Below, piece after piece: positions 17,208-25,853 of a stretch of 64,000 nt of DNA. The notes below the pieces were generated by a model that did not search any database, was not told the DNA's origin, and saw only the letters and a list, made by a program, of their open reading frames with translations. Position numbers and translations under genes: made by a program. This stretch comes from Berkiella_A sp963976875 (GTDB taxonomy: Bacteria; Pseudomonadota; Gammaproteobacteria; Berkiellales; Berkiellaceae), in the NCBI GenBank assembly GCA_963976875.1, contig CAXBML010000004.1, positions 121,006 to 185,005 on the forward strand. The letters are read 5' to 3'. Position 1 is the first letter of the stretch. Each line of letters starts with the position of its first letter.

Positions 17208-17912
17208 TTACAGATTCAAAACCATTTTAACAAATGGAATTGTCAAGTTACGTTTCATTGTTAGTGACAATTTATCTAACTTTTCTAAAATCTGGTATAA
17301 AGAAGACATCGAGCGATTGACTCTTTTAATAATGAATTCACATACATCTGTAGAGAGTATAATACCCCTTTGCTTAGCACGTAGTTGTAATGCAGAAACA
17401 AGCTCATGATCTTCTAAAGAGAAAATTTGAAACGATACCCCCCATTGTAAACGAGAATGCAAATCAGGTAATTTAATTGCCAGGCTTTTGGGTGGGGTAT
17501 TTGCTGCAACAATCAGTTTTTTCTTGGCATCTTTTAATCTATTATATAGATGAAATAATGCCTCTTCCCATACAGGCAATCCAACAACACACTCAATATT
17601 ATCTAGACAAACTAAGTCTGTTCTTTCTAAATTTTGAAAAACACTAGACGCATCCATTGAGGGATCCAATGGAATATAAAAAGAGGCTTTATGCTGCAGA
17701 CTCACGTAATGACATGCCGCTTGTAACAAATGGGAACAGCCTACACCTTTTTGCCCCCATAAATAAATAAAAGCATCGTCTGGTGTACTCAGTATCTTTT
17801 GTATCACCAAAATATTGTCTGCATTTGAGCCCGATACATATGACTCAAATGTACAATCATCTTTCAGATTTAAAGATAATGCTAACTGTGTTTCCTGCAC
17901 GTAATTACTCAA
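17208..17912 (-). CDS. hda: DnaA regulatory inactivator Hda
   Basis: 234-aa AAA+ DnaA-homologue. With the sliding clamp, Hda stimulates ATP hydrolysis by DnaA and stops re-initiation of replication. The clamp-binding motif QLALSL sits at the N-terminus (E. coli QLSLPL). The P-loop GQKGVGCSHLL is degenerate in the manner usual for Hda. LVCLDNIECVVG (Walker B-like), NTPPKSLAIKLPDLHSRL and the C-terminal sensor 2/lid region follow. No ATG is available; TTG at 17912 or GTG at 17900 are possible starts. Twelve nt separate it from the upstream DUF2066 gene. hda next to DUF2066 and purM is seen in Pseudomonas. Confidence 0.92.
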   Translation of the reverse strand: MSNYVQETQLALSLNLKDDCTFESYVSGSNADNILVIQKILSTPDDAFIYLWGQKGVGCSHLLQAACHYVSLQHKASFYIPLDPSMDASSVFQNLERTDLVCLDNIECVVGLPVWEEALFHLYNRLKDAKKKLIVAANTPPKSLAIKLPDLHSRLQWGVSFQIFSLEDHELVSALQLRAKQRGIILSTDVCEFIIKRVNRSMSSLYQILEKLDKLSLTMKRNLTIPFVKMVLNL

Positions 17913-17924
17913 CTACTTTATGAC

Positions 17925-19013
17925 TCAACGTTGTAATGACTCGACCAGACGATATGTTAAGTCGGTGTTCTCAACAATTCGATCTTTATCTGCTAGTGTC
18001 ACCAACTTATTATCCATACTAATCACTTGCGACAATATTTCTGGATCACCATGTCCCATGGTCGTCACCTCAAATATAACCCCTTGATTCGTTACCTCTT
18101 TCACGTTAACAACATCTAATTGCTCCAAGCTATTTAAATAGGCTTCTGCTTTTGCAAAATCTGAGATTGAAGCGATATCCTGCACACCAACTAAAATCGA
18201 ACCCAAGGTTTGTTGTCCTTTTTTTAAACCATATCTTTGAAGCAAATGACGCGCAAGCTGGCTAACCCCTTCTTGGATCGCGCTATCTCGCTCTTCAGAT
18301 GTCCAATCCCATTTCTGGACATAATCATCAACCATAAACTGCCATTGGCTCGCCCAAACATCATTGTGGTTTTTCTGTATTTTAGCAACAACAATGACAT
18401 CTGCATCATAACGTTTAGAGGCCCTATGTAGTACGCTGGGAAATTCTCCCCAAACATCAGAGGCATTCACTTGGCGCATATCAGTCAAATCCATAATAGG
18501 CAAAACCAAAGGCAAGCCCAACTCAGAGGCGTATCGCTTAATATCTACTTGCATTTTGGGGTCGCTTTCTGCGCCAATAATCCTTCTATCTAAACTGTCT
18601 TCAGAAATCGCTAACCATAAAAGTACTGTTGGACGCTTCTGCCCCCAAATCGGTTGATTCGCTTCTAAAACCAGTTCATTGACCGTATTTGGATTATACC
18701 GCACAAACAACGATTGCCCGCCATAATAACCAAATTTCTCAACATACTGCCCCGAAGACTCTAAAGCAGATATAATCTCTTTGTTTTTTAATAGCTCACT
18801 GTCCCCGGATATCCGCTTCAGTACTATTTCCAGTCCATCCTGAAACAACTGTTGTCTTTCATCCGCTTGACGTGTTGGCGCTGCTAAAACAGCTTCGTAT
18901 AAATCTGCTTTTTCTAGATTACCAAACGTGGGCCAAGAAAAACCAAGGCAGAGCCCGACCAATACAAGCGCTTGTGGTTTTTTTGTCATATTTCTAAGGA
19001 TCTTAAATAACAT
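17925..19013 (-). CDS. DUF2066 family exported protein
   Basis: 362-aa protein with an N-terminal signal peptide (hydrophobic core at about residues 15-27, likely cut near TFG-NL). The rest matches the DUF2066 family: ADLYEAVLAAPTRQADERQQLFQ, then VLKRISGDSELL, FVRYNP and RPTVLLWLAISE. The function is unknown. Members typically lie between hda and purM in gammaproteobacteria, exactly as here. The AAAGGA site before ATG 19013 supports the start. It is divergent from purM, with 84 nt between the start codons that must hold both promoters. Confidence 0.88.
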   Translation of the reverse strand: MLFKILRNMTKKPQALVLVGLCLGFSWPTFGNLEKADLYEAVLAAPTRQADERQQLFQDGLEIVLKRISGDSELLKNKEIISALESSGQYVEKFGYYGGQSLFVRYNPNTVNELVLEANQPIWGQKRPTVLLWLAISEDSLDRRIIGAESDPKMQVDIKRYASELGLPLVLPIMDLTDMRQVNASDVWGEFPSVLHRASKRYDADVIVVAKIQKNHNDVWASQWQFMVDDYVQKWDWTSEERDSAIQEGVSQLARHLLQRYGLKKGQQTLGSILVGVQDIASISDFAKAEAYLNSLEQLDVVNVKEVTNQGVIFEVTTMGHGDPEILSQVISMDNKLVTLADKDRIVENTDLTYRLVESLQR

Positions 19014-19097
19014 GCTTATCCTTTCATCACTATATTTCGATATGAAATAATAACATTTTTTTGTACAATTACTTTTTTATAGTAAGGATTATAGATT

Positions 19098-20138
19098 ATG
19101 TGCCCCCCACTAGACTACAAAAAATCCGGAGTTGATATAGAACTTGGCAATGAGTTAGTTAATGACTATAAAAAAATAGTTAAATCTACCCATAATTCCT
19201 CAGTTTTAAATCAGTTGGGTGGCTTTTGCGCACTTTATGATTTGTCTGATTATAACCTGAAACAACCCGTACTCGTCTCCGCAACAGACGGCGTTGGTAC
19301 AAAATTACGTCTGGCCTTAGACTGGGACCAACATAGTGGGGTAGGTATTGATTTAGTCGCAATGTGTGTCAATGATTTGATTGTTATTGGTGCAAAGCCC
19401 CTCTTCTTTTTAGATTACTATGCCAGTGGAAAATTAGACAAAAACATTACCTTAAATGTCGTTCAAAGCATTGCTAATGGCTGCAAGCAAGCCAATATAG
19501 CTTTAGTGGGTGGTGAAACGGCTGAAATGCCTGGAATGTATCACGGCAAAGATTATGATTTAGCTGGATTTTGTGTAGGCTTAGTCGATAAGTCGGAAAT
19601 CATTGATGGACGCGATGTGGAAACGGGAGATGCGCTTATTGCCTTACCCTCTTCTGGGATGCACTCTAATGGCTTTTCTTTGGTGCGTAAAATTCTAGAA
19701 CAAGACAGCCAGTATGAACATACTGAGATCGCAGGACAAAGCATTAAAGATATACTATTAGAGCCGACTCGGATTTACACTAAAGCACTAGCAGCCTTAC
19801 AATCAGAGAAGCTCATGAAAGGGGCAGCACATATTACTGGTGGTGGTTTAACCGAAAACATTCCTAGATTTTTGTCCGAAAATTCAAGTGCCCATATTGA
19901 TATTAACAGTTGGCAACTGCCCGGAATTTTTCAATGGCTACAAGAAAAATCAAAAATGAGTCATGCAGATTTACGCCTGACTTTCAATTGTGGGGTCGGA
20001 ATGGTTGTATGTGTTGCAGCCTCTGAAAAAGAGCATGCTTTAGCTTTATTGGAATCCCAAGGTGAAAAAGCTTGGGTCATTGGCCATATCATAGAAAAAC
20101 CAGGAACGGCTTCTGTTGAGTACAGTGATGAGTCCTAA
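19098..20138 (+). CDS. purM: Phosphoribosylformylglycinamidine cyclo-ligase (AIR synthetase)
   Basis: 346-aa enzyme of purine synthesis that converts FGAM to AIR with ATP. Family motifs seen are SATDGVGTKLRLALDWD, VAMCVNDLIVIGAKPLFFLDYYA, GGETAEMPGMY, ALPSSGMHSNGFSLVRK and HITGGGLTENIPR. The length is normal. It overlaps purN by 11 nt and forms a purM-purN-DUF3108 operon, an order shared with Pseudomonas. Confidence 0.97.
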   Translation: MCPPLDYKKSGVDIELGNELVNDYKKIVKSTHNSSVLNQLGGFCALYDLSDYNLKQPVLVSATDGVGTKLRLALDWDQHSGVGIDLVAMCVNDLIVIGAKPLFFLDYYASGKLDKNITLNVVQSIANGCKQANIALVGGETAEMPGMYHGKDYDLAGFCVGLVDKSEIIDGRDVETGDALIALPSSGMHSNGFSLVRKILEQDSQYEHTEIAGQSIKDILLEPTRIYTKALAALQSEKLMKGAAHITGGGLTENIPRFLSENSSAHIDINSWQLPGIFQWLQEKSKMSHADLRLTFNCGVGMVVCVAASEKEHALALLESQGEKAWVIGHIIEKPGTASVEYSDES

Positions 20139-20829
20139 AACAGAGACCCCTAGCACTCATGCTAATGTTCCATGCCGTGTATTAGTGCTAATCGGCGGTT
20201 CTGGCAGCAATTTACAAGCCATAATTGACGCCTCAAATAATCACTTTTTTGAGGTCGTACAGGTTATTAGCCATAATCCAGATGTATACGGCCTGAAACG
20301 CGCCCAAGCCGCCAATATTCCCCACCAAGTTGTTTCACACAAAGCTTTTGCATCACGCGCACTATTTGAACAAGCATTACAAAAAAAAATTGATGCTTGC
20401 GCCCCTGACTTAATTATTTTAGCAGGCTTTATGCGCATCCTGTCAGAACAATTTGTCCAAAATTATTTGGGGAAAATTTTAAACATTCATCCCGCTTTAT
20501 TACCCCACTACAAGGGTCTGAATACCCATCAACGCGTCATTGATGCAAACGAATCCTGGCATGGTGCTTCTGTGCACTTTGTCACACCAGAGTTAGATGG
20601 TGGCCCTATAGTGGCTCAAATAAAATTACCGATAAAATCAACTGATTCTGCTCAAAGTCTTAAGCAAAAAATTCAAGCAGCAGAACATTGGCTTTACCCT
20701 AAGGTCATTAGCTGGTTTGCCGTAAGTCGCTTGAATCATAATCATAATGATATATTGTTTGATGGGTCGCCTATACCAACAACAGGGCTTCAATTTAATG
20801 ACCATGATATCGAAGGTACGCAACAGTGA
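20128..20829 (+). CDS. purN: Phosphoribosylglycinamide formyltransferase (GART)
   Basis: 233-aa folate-dependent enzyme that formylates GAR in purine synthesis. Motifs are VLIGGSGSNLQAIIDAS (substrate phosphate loop), LAGFMRILSEQFV, ILNIHPALLPHYKGLNTHQR with the catalytic Asn and His, and HFVTPELDGGPIVAQ with the catalytic Asp. The ATG at 20128 is preferred over upstream TTG/GTG codons; true homologous sequence begins near residue 16. It has about 30 extra C-terminal residues compared with E. coli PurN. It overlaps purM by 11 nt and the next gene by 4 nt (GTGA). Confidence 0.95.
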   Translation: MSPKTETPSTHANVPCRVLVLIGGSGSNLQAIIDASNNHFFEVVQVISHNPDVYGLKRAQAANIPHQVVSHKAFASRALFEQALQKKIDACAPDLIILAGFMRILSEQFVQNYLGKILNIHPALLPHYKGLNTHQRVIDANESWHGASVHFVTPELDGGPIVAQIKLPIKSTDSAQSLKQKIQAAEHWLYPKVISWFAVSRLNHNHNDILFDGSPIPTTGLQFNDHDIEGTQQ

Positions 20830-21581
20830 AACAATCTACAACGAACTTGCATTTTTTGTTAATGAACACACTAATCGCAACATTAATTTGGCTGGCTAGC
20901 CCTAGTATCCAGGCATCCGTTAACCAAGCAACATCGACTCAGAATTTCCCCATTCAAGAATACGAAGCGCATTACGATATTAAATATTTTGGCATCACGG
21001 CTGGCGAATCTGTGCATCGCTTACATCAGCGAAAAGATGGCATATATCACTTTGAATCTCGGACCAATCCCATCTTAAAGTTTTTGCCTTACAGCTATGT
21101 TGAGAGCTCTGATTTCATCTGGGAAAATGGCAATATAATCCCGCAGAATTATTTTTATGATATTCAAGAAGGCAAAAGAAGTAAAAAGGGTAATGTCACG
21201 TTTGATTGGGTCGCTAAAGTGGTCGCCAATAATGTTTCTCCCAAACCTTGGCATAAACCACTGCCTGACAATATCCAAGATAAAGTCACTCAAGTACTGC
21301 GCTTACGTTATGACCTAATTCAAGGTAACACCGATCTGGTTTATACCGTAGCGGAAGACGATGAAATAAAACCCTACGCCTTTAGGATTTTGGGCGAAGA
21401 AAAAATCGCAAGTGCTATTGGTACTTTCACTGCAATCAAAGTCGAACACGTGCATCGCAAAGGACATCGCACTAATACTTGGTTTGCCAAAGAGCTTAAT
21501 TACTTGCCCATAAAACTAAATCAAATTCGTAAAGGTCGTGTCGTGGGTACAGGAGAAATTAGTGCCCTGAAACATATATAG
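20826..21581 (+). CDS. DUF3108 domain exported protein
   Basis: 251-aa protein beginning with GTG in a GTGA overlap with purN. An N-terminal signal peptide (core about residues 10-25, likely cut near IQAS) precedes a DUF3108 domain with EAHYDIKYFGITAGES, FLPYSYVESSDFIW and TNTWFAKELNYLPIKLNQI. The function is not established; the fold belongs to periplasmic or outer-membrane beta-barrel-like proteins. Its place after purM-purN is conserved in gammaproteobacteria, though it has no evident link to purine synthesis. Confidence 0.87.
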   Translation: MKQSTTNLHFLLMNTLIATLIWLASPSIQASVNQATSTQNFPIQEYEAHYDIKYFGITAGESVHRLHQRKDGIYHFESRTNPILKFLPYSYVESSDFIWENGNIIPQNYFYDIQEGKRSKKGNVTFDWVAKVVANNVSPKPWHKPLPDNIQDKVTQVLRLRYDLIQGNTDLVYTVAEDDEIKPYAFRILGEEKIASAIGTFTAIKVEHVHRKGHRTNTWFAKELNYLPIKLNQIRKGRVVGTGEISALKHI

Positions 21582-21650
21582 CACTTCCAATAAAGGTAGC
21601 GCTATAAAATCTAAATAAACTAACTATTTTATCTATTCAAGGAGTGAATG

Positions 21651-21917
21651 ATGCAAGAACTATCTTACAAGGAAGTGAGACAAGTCTCCGGCGGAGAACA
21701 ATACTCTGATTGGGAAGTCATCGCTATTGCCAGCGCAGCTTCTGGTCTCGCCTTTGCTGGCATCAAGGCCTATAAAACTTGGTCTATCTTACGGGGAGCA
21801 CCGCTGCTGGTTGCTTGCGCTATCCCAACCGCAATCATGAGCACCATGATTGTAGGCACCGTTCAACTGACGAGTTGGGCAATGGGCAGTGGTAAAGAAG
21901 CACAGCATGTCGAATAG
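21651..21917 (+). CDS. Putative bacteriocin-like peptide with double-glycine leader
   Basis: 88-aa precursor. The N-terminus MQELSYKEVRQVSGG is a textbook double-glycine leader (E-L-S-x-x-E-x-x-x-V-S-G-G), the type removed by C39-peptidase ABC exporters during secretion of class II bacteriocins and colicin V-type microcins. Cleavage after Gly15 would release a 73-residue peptide with two hydrophobic, Gly/Ala-rich segments (about residues 24-42 and 49-76), as in pore-forming bacteriocins. ATG 21651 follows AAGGAG by 6 nt; an ATG three bases earlier is too close. No C39 exporter or immunity gene is recognisable nearby. Function as a toxin is inferred, not shown. Confidence 0.75.
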   Translation: MQELSYKEVRQVSGGEQYSDWEVIAIASAASGLAFAGIKAYKTWSILRGAPLLVACAIPTAIMSTMIVGTVQLTSWAMGSGKEAQHVE

Positions 21918-21921
21918 ATTT

Positions 21922-21950
21922 TAGGGATGGCGGCTTATACCCCATCCCTA
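21922..21950. terminator. Hairpin between the leader-peptide gene and dcd
   Basis: Stem TAGGGATGG / CCATCCCTA (21922-21930 and 21942-21950) lies between two convergent genes. There is no T-run after it, so it is at best a weak or Rho-assisted terminator. Confidence 0.45.
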
Positions 21951-21968
21951 TAACCATCAATTTATTCA

Positions 21969-22535
21969 CTAGGCGATTGGTAAAGTCACACCCTGTTGCC
22001 CCTGGTACTTCCCTGCCCTATCACCATAAGACACTTCACAAACTTCATCGGACTCAAAAAATAGCATTTGCGCCACACCTTCATTGGCATAAATTTTAGC
22101 CGGAAGCGGTGTTGTATTTGAAAACTCTAAAGTCACATGTCCTTCCCATTCAGGTTCTAATGGTGTGACATTAACTATAATCCCACAGCGGGCATAGGTT
22201 GATTTACCCAAGCAAATGGTCAGTACATTTCGTGGGATTTTAAAACGCTCTACAGTGCGCGCCAAAGCAAAAGAATTGGGGGGAATCACACAAACATCAC
22301 TGACAACATCCACAAAACTATTTTTATCAAATGCTTTGGGATCGACAATGCTAGAATTAATATTGGTAAATATCTTAAATTCGTTTGAACAGCGCACGTC
22401 GTAACCATAACTAGATGTACCATAAGATACAATTTTGTTATCGCCATGATAACGAACCTGTTTCTCCACAAAAGGCTGAATCATATTCTGGCTGGCTGCC
22501 ATTCTCTTAATCCATTTGTCTGATTTAATCGCCAT
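21969..22535 (-). CDS. dcd: dCTP deaminase
   Basis: 188-aa homotrimeric dUTPase-fold enzyme that deaminates dCTP to dUTP for dTTP synthesis. Key segments are SSYGYDVRCSNEFKIF, VIPPNSFALARTVE, CLGKSTYARCGI (nucleotide-binding) and HVTLEFSNTTPLP with the catalytic Glu137. The length equals that of E. coli Dcd. It lies 53 nt downstream of mrp on the same strand. Confidence 0.96.
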   Translation of the reverse strand: MAIKSDKWIKRMAASQNMIQPFVEKQVRYHGDNKIVSYGTSSYGYDVRCSNEFKIFTNINSSIVDPKAFDKNSFVDVVSDVCVIPPNSFALARTVERFKIPRNVLTICLGKSTYARCGIIVNVTPLEPEWEGHVTLEFSNTTPLPAKIYANEGVAQMLFFESDEVCEVSYGDRAGKYQGQQGVTLPIA

Positions 22536-22588
22536 GTTGTTCTCTACTTATTTTAATTTTTAAAAATTCAGCTTGATATTCGGACTCA

Positions 22589-23677
22589 CTAGGCTGAGAC
22601 CTTTATTTTTTGTATAGGTGCTTGCAATTCCATTTCTTCGCAGGCGAGCTTAATCGCCACTTTTTCAGCACAAGTCACAAACCGTTGTCCATCCTCTGTA
22701 AGAGCGCTGGGCGTTACAACAGGCTCACCCAAATCTTCTTTTTCTCTTAGACTCTTCGATAGCGGAATCTGAGCCAATAAATCCAAACCAAAATCTTTCA
22801 CTAGTTTGTCGCCACCGCCAGAGCCAAATATATGTTCTTCGTGCCCACACTCAGAGCAAGTATGATAACTCATGTTTTCAATCACCCCTAGGACTGGGAT
22901 CTTAAGTTTCTCAAACATTTTATAGGCTTTATAAACATCGGCAAGTGCAATATCTTGCGGAGTTGTCACTACTACTGCGCCACTGAGTGGGATTTTCTGT
23001 GCCATGGTCAGTTGTATATCACCAGTGCCCGGTGGCAAATCTAAAATCATGTAGTCACAAGACTGCCAGGCTGTATCATTTAACAACTGTTGCAGCGCAC
23101 TACTTACCATAGGGCCACGCCAAATCATTGGTGTTTGTTCATCAACTAAATATCCCATAGACATACTTTGCAAGCCTAAGCCTTCGACTGGCACAAAATT
23201 CTTGCCGTCTGCCTCAGCTTTGATACCAACTTGTCCCAACATTCTGGGTAAACTGGGCCCATAAATATCAGCGTCTAATATAGCCACTCTAGCGCCCAAA
23301 GCTTGCAAACCTAAGGCTAAATTTAATGCCACAGTTGACTTGCCAACACCGCCTTTACCAGAAGCAACGGCAATAATATTTTTAACCCCAAACTTTGGTT
23401 TGACACTGTTTTGCACTTTGTGACGATTAGTGTGTTGCTTAAACTCAATTTTGCAACGAACATCGGGCCAAATCACTTGAATATGTTTTAAAATCGTCTC
23501 TTGTCGTTGCTGCATTTTGACTTCAGTAAGATAAGGATACACCAGCCTAATATTTAGCTGACTTTCATCTATTGTAAGCTCCCTTAATACGCGCTTATCA
23601 CTGTAAGAGAATCCTAGCTCAGGATCTTGCAGCTTGGACAAATGTTGACGGATAGCTTCTGGGGTAAATGAATTCAT
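22589..23677 (-). CDS. mrp: Iron-sulfur cluster carrier Mrp/ApbC
   Basis: 362-aa P-loop ATPase of the Mrp/NBP35 family that carries and delivers Fe-S clusters. An N-terminal MIP18/DUF59 domain covers about residues 1-80. The deviant Walker A GKGGVGKST is at 107-115, the IDP-type segment ILDADIYGPSLPRML follows, and the cluster-binding pair CxxC (Cys274, Cys277, TCSECGHEE) comes later. The ATG at 23677 is chosen because the family normally begins right before the DUF59 domain; the frame is open 22 codons further up only through a TTG. It is divergent from metG, as in E. coli. Confidence 0.94.
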   Translation of the reverse strand: MNSFTPEAIRQHLSKLQDPELGFSYSDKRVLRELTIDESQLNIRLVYPYLTEVKMQQRQETILKHIQVIWPDVRCKIEFKQHTNRHKVQNSVKPKFGVKNIIAVASGKGGVGKSTVALNLALGLQALGARVAILDADIYGPSLPRMLGQVGIKAEADGKNFVPVEGLGLQSMSMGYLVDEQTPMIWRGPMVSSALQQLLNDTAWQSCDYMILDLPPGTGDIQLTMAQKIPLSGAVVVTTPQDIALADVYKAYKMFEKLKIPVLGVIENMSYHTCSECGHEEHIFGSGGGDKLVKDFGLDLLAQIPLSKSLREKEDLGEPVVTPSALTEDGQRFVTCAEKVAIKLACEEMELQAPIQKIKVSA

Positions 23678-23774
23678 ATAGTCTGCTTTGTTTCGTGATT
23701 GATAATGGAAGTTATTGGCTGAAATAGGTATAGTGATGCCCAAACTCTGCCTTTCATTTAATTAGGAAACCGTT

Positions 23775-25847
23775 ATGACAAACACAGCGTCAACTAAGCG
23801 TGACATCCTGGTCACAAGCGCCCTACCCTATGCAAACGGGGATCTACATCTTGGCCACTTAGTTGAGTATCTACAAAGCGATGTTTGGGTTCGATTTCAA
23901 CGGATCCGAGGAGCCAAATGCTACCATATTTGTGGCAGTGATGCACACGGTACGCCCATAATGCTGCAAGCAGAAAAAAAGGGCATATCCCCAGAAGAAT
24001 TGGTGAATCAGACGCATCAAGCACATAAGGCTGATTTTGCCGCCTTTGGGATTGGTTTTGATAATTTCTATACCACCCACTCAGAAGAAAATAAAAATCG
24101 TTCTCAAAGTATTTATCTTAAACTAAAAGCCAACGATGATATCGCTGTGCGCAGTATTTCTCAGTGCTTTGACCCAATCAAAAAAATGTTTCTACCTGAC
24201 CGTTATGTGAAAGGCACTTGTCCTAAGTGCAAAGCAGCTGATCAATACGGCGACAGCTGTGAAGTATGTGGCTCTCATTATGATCCTACGGATTTAATTA
24301 ATCCAGTCTCCGTCTTGTCTCAAGTTGCACCAGAACAAAAAGAATCAGAACATTATTTTTTCAAACTAGACCAATATACTGAACAATTACAAGCTTGGAC
24401 GCAAGGTGGCCACTTACAACCCCAGATTTCAGCGAAACTCAATGAGTGGTTTGATGCAGGATTACAGCAATGGGATATTTCTCGTGATGAGCCCTACTTT
24501 GGATTCAAAATCCCAGAGACAGAGAATAAATATTTCTATGTGTGGCTAGATGCACCCATCGGCTATATGGCGAGTTTTGAAAACTATTGTGCGCAACATG
24601 AAGGCGTGCAGTTCGAAGATTACTGGGGTAAAGATAGCACCAAAGAACTGTACCATTTCATCGGTAAAGACATTGTGTATTTTCATGCCTTGTTTTGGCC
24701 CGCTATATTAATGAGTAGTGGCTACCGCACCCCAACGGCGATTTTTGCTCATGGCTTTTTAACCGTAAACGGCACTAAAATGTCCAAGTCTAGAGGCACA
24801 TTCATTACAGCCAAACATTATCTTAACTATCTAGAGCCTGAGTATTTGCGCTATTATTTCACAGCGAAGCTCAGCGATGGCATTGATGATTTAGATTTAA
24901 ATCTCGATGATTTTGTCAAGCGTGTTAACTCTGATTTAGTCGGTAAATTTGTGAATATCGCCAGCCGCTCAGCCGCCTTTATCCATAGAAATTTTGACGG
25001 CCAGTTAGGCGAGCTGTCTGATCCTGCATTACTGCAAAGCTTTGTGGACGAAGGTGAAACTATCGCTAATGCTTTTGAGGCCAGACAATATAACCTTGCC
25101 ATTCGCACGATTATGAAATTAGCCGATAAAGCCAATCAATTTGTTGACGGCCATAAGCCTTGGGAAAAGATCAAACAAGCCGATGCCCAAGAAGAAGTCC
25201 AACAAATTTGCACGCAAGCCTTGAACTTATTTAAAATTTTAACAATTTACCTAAAACCTGTGTTGCCAACCATCGCAGAAGCGGTAGAAGAATTTTTAAA
25301 CATAAAGCCTCTAAACTGGGAGGACATTCATACTCCCTTAATTAACCATAAAGTTAATAAATTTAAACCTTTGATGAAACGTATCGATCCCAAACATGTA
25401 GAAAAAATGGTAGAGACCAATATGCCTGAAGAGCTAAAAACACCAGAAACAAAAAATACAGCCCCTACAAAAGCAGAGGCGAAGCCAGCAACCCAGAAAA
25501 AAGATAAATCAGACGATGGCTATATTAGTATTGATGATTTTTGCAAAGTCGACTTACGCATTGCTAAAATTGTGCATGCCGAAAGTGTTGAAGGCGCTGA
25601 TAAGTTGATTAGACTAATGCTGGATATTGGTGAAGAGAATCAACGCCAGGTATTTGCCGGCATCAAAAGCGCTTACACACCAGAAGACTTAATTGGCAAG
25701 CTTACCGTCATGGTAGCCAACTTAGCCCCTAGAAAAATGCGTTTTGGCTTATCAGAAGGCATGGTTTTAGCGGCAGGCCCAGGTGGTAAAGATCTGTGGA
25801 TACTTAACCCTGACGACGGTGCACAACCGGGCATGCGTGTTAAGTAA
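23775..25847 (+). CDS. metG: Methionyl-tRNA synthetase (with C-terminal tRNA-binding domain)
   Basis: 690-aa class I synthetase. The ATP-binding HIGH-type motif is in YANGDLHLGHLVE near residue 25. A zinc-knuckle insertion with CPKCKAADQYGDSCEVC is at about 145-165, the KMSKS loop is in NGTKMSKSRGTF near residue 335, and an all-helical anticodon domain follows. A Lys/Ala-rich linker then leads to a C-terminal OB-fold tRNA-binding/dimerisation domain (from about residue 590, FCKVDLRIAKIV). The length and domain order match E. coli MetG. An AGGAAA site precedes the ATG. It heads a tight run metG-rnfB-nth-DUF1841. Confidence 0.97.
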   Translation: MTNTASTKRDILVTSALPYANGDLHLGHLVEYLQSDVWVRFQRIRGAKCYHICGSDAHGTPIMLQAEKKGISPEELVNQTHQAHKADFAAFGIGFDNFYTTHSEENKNRSQSIYLKLKANDDIAVRSISQCFDPIKKMFLPDRYVKGTCPKCKAADQYGDSCEVCGSHYDPTDLINPVSVLSQVAPEQKESEHYFFKLDQYTEQLQAWTQGGHLQPQISAKLNEWFDAGLQQWDISRDEPYFGFKIPETENKYFYVWLDAPIGYMASFENYCAQHEGVQFEDYWGKDSTKELYHFIGKDIVYFHALFWPAILMSSGYRTPTAIFAHGFLTVNGTKMSKSRGTFITAKHYLNYLEPEYLRYYFTAKLSDGIDDLDLNLDDFVKRVNSDLVGKFVNIASRSAAFIHRNFDGQLGELSDPALLQSFVDEGETIANAFEARQYNLAIRTIMKLADKANQFVDGHKPWEKIKQADAQEEVQQICTQALNLFKILTIYLKPVLPTIAEAVEEFLNIKPLNWEDIHTPLINHKVNKFKPLMKRIDPKHVEKMVETNMPEELKTPETKNTAPTKAEAKPATQKKDKSDDGYISIDDFCKVDLRIAKIVHAESVEGADKLIRLMLDIGEENQRQVFAGIKSAYTPEDLIGKLTVMVANLAPRKMRFGLSEGMVLAAGPGGKDLWILNPDDGAQPGMRVK

Positions 25848-25853
25848 TTTAAG

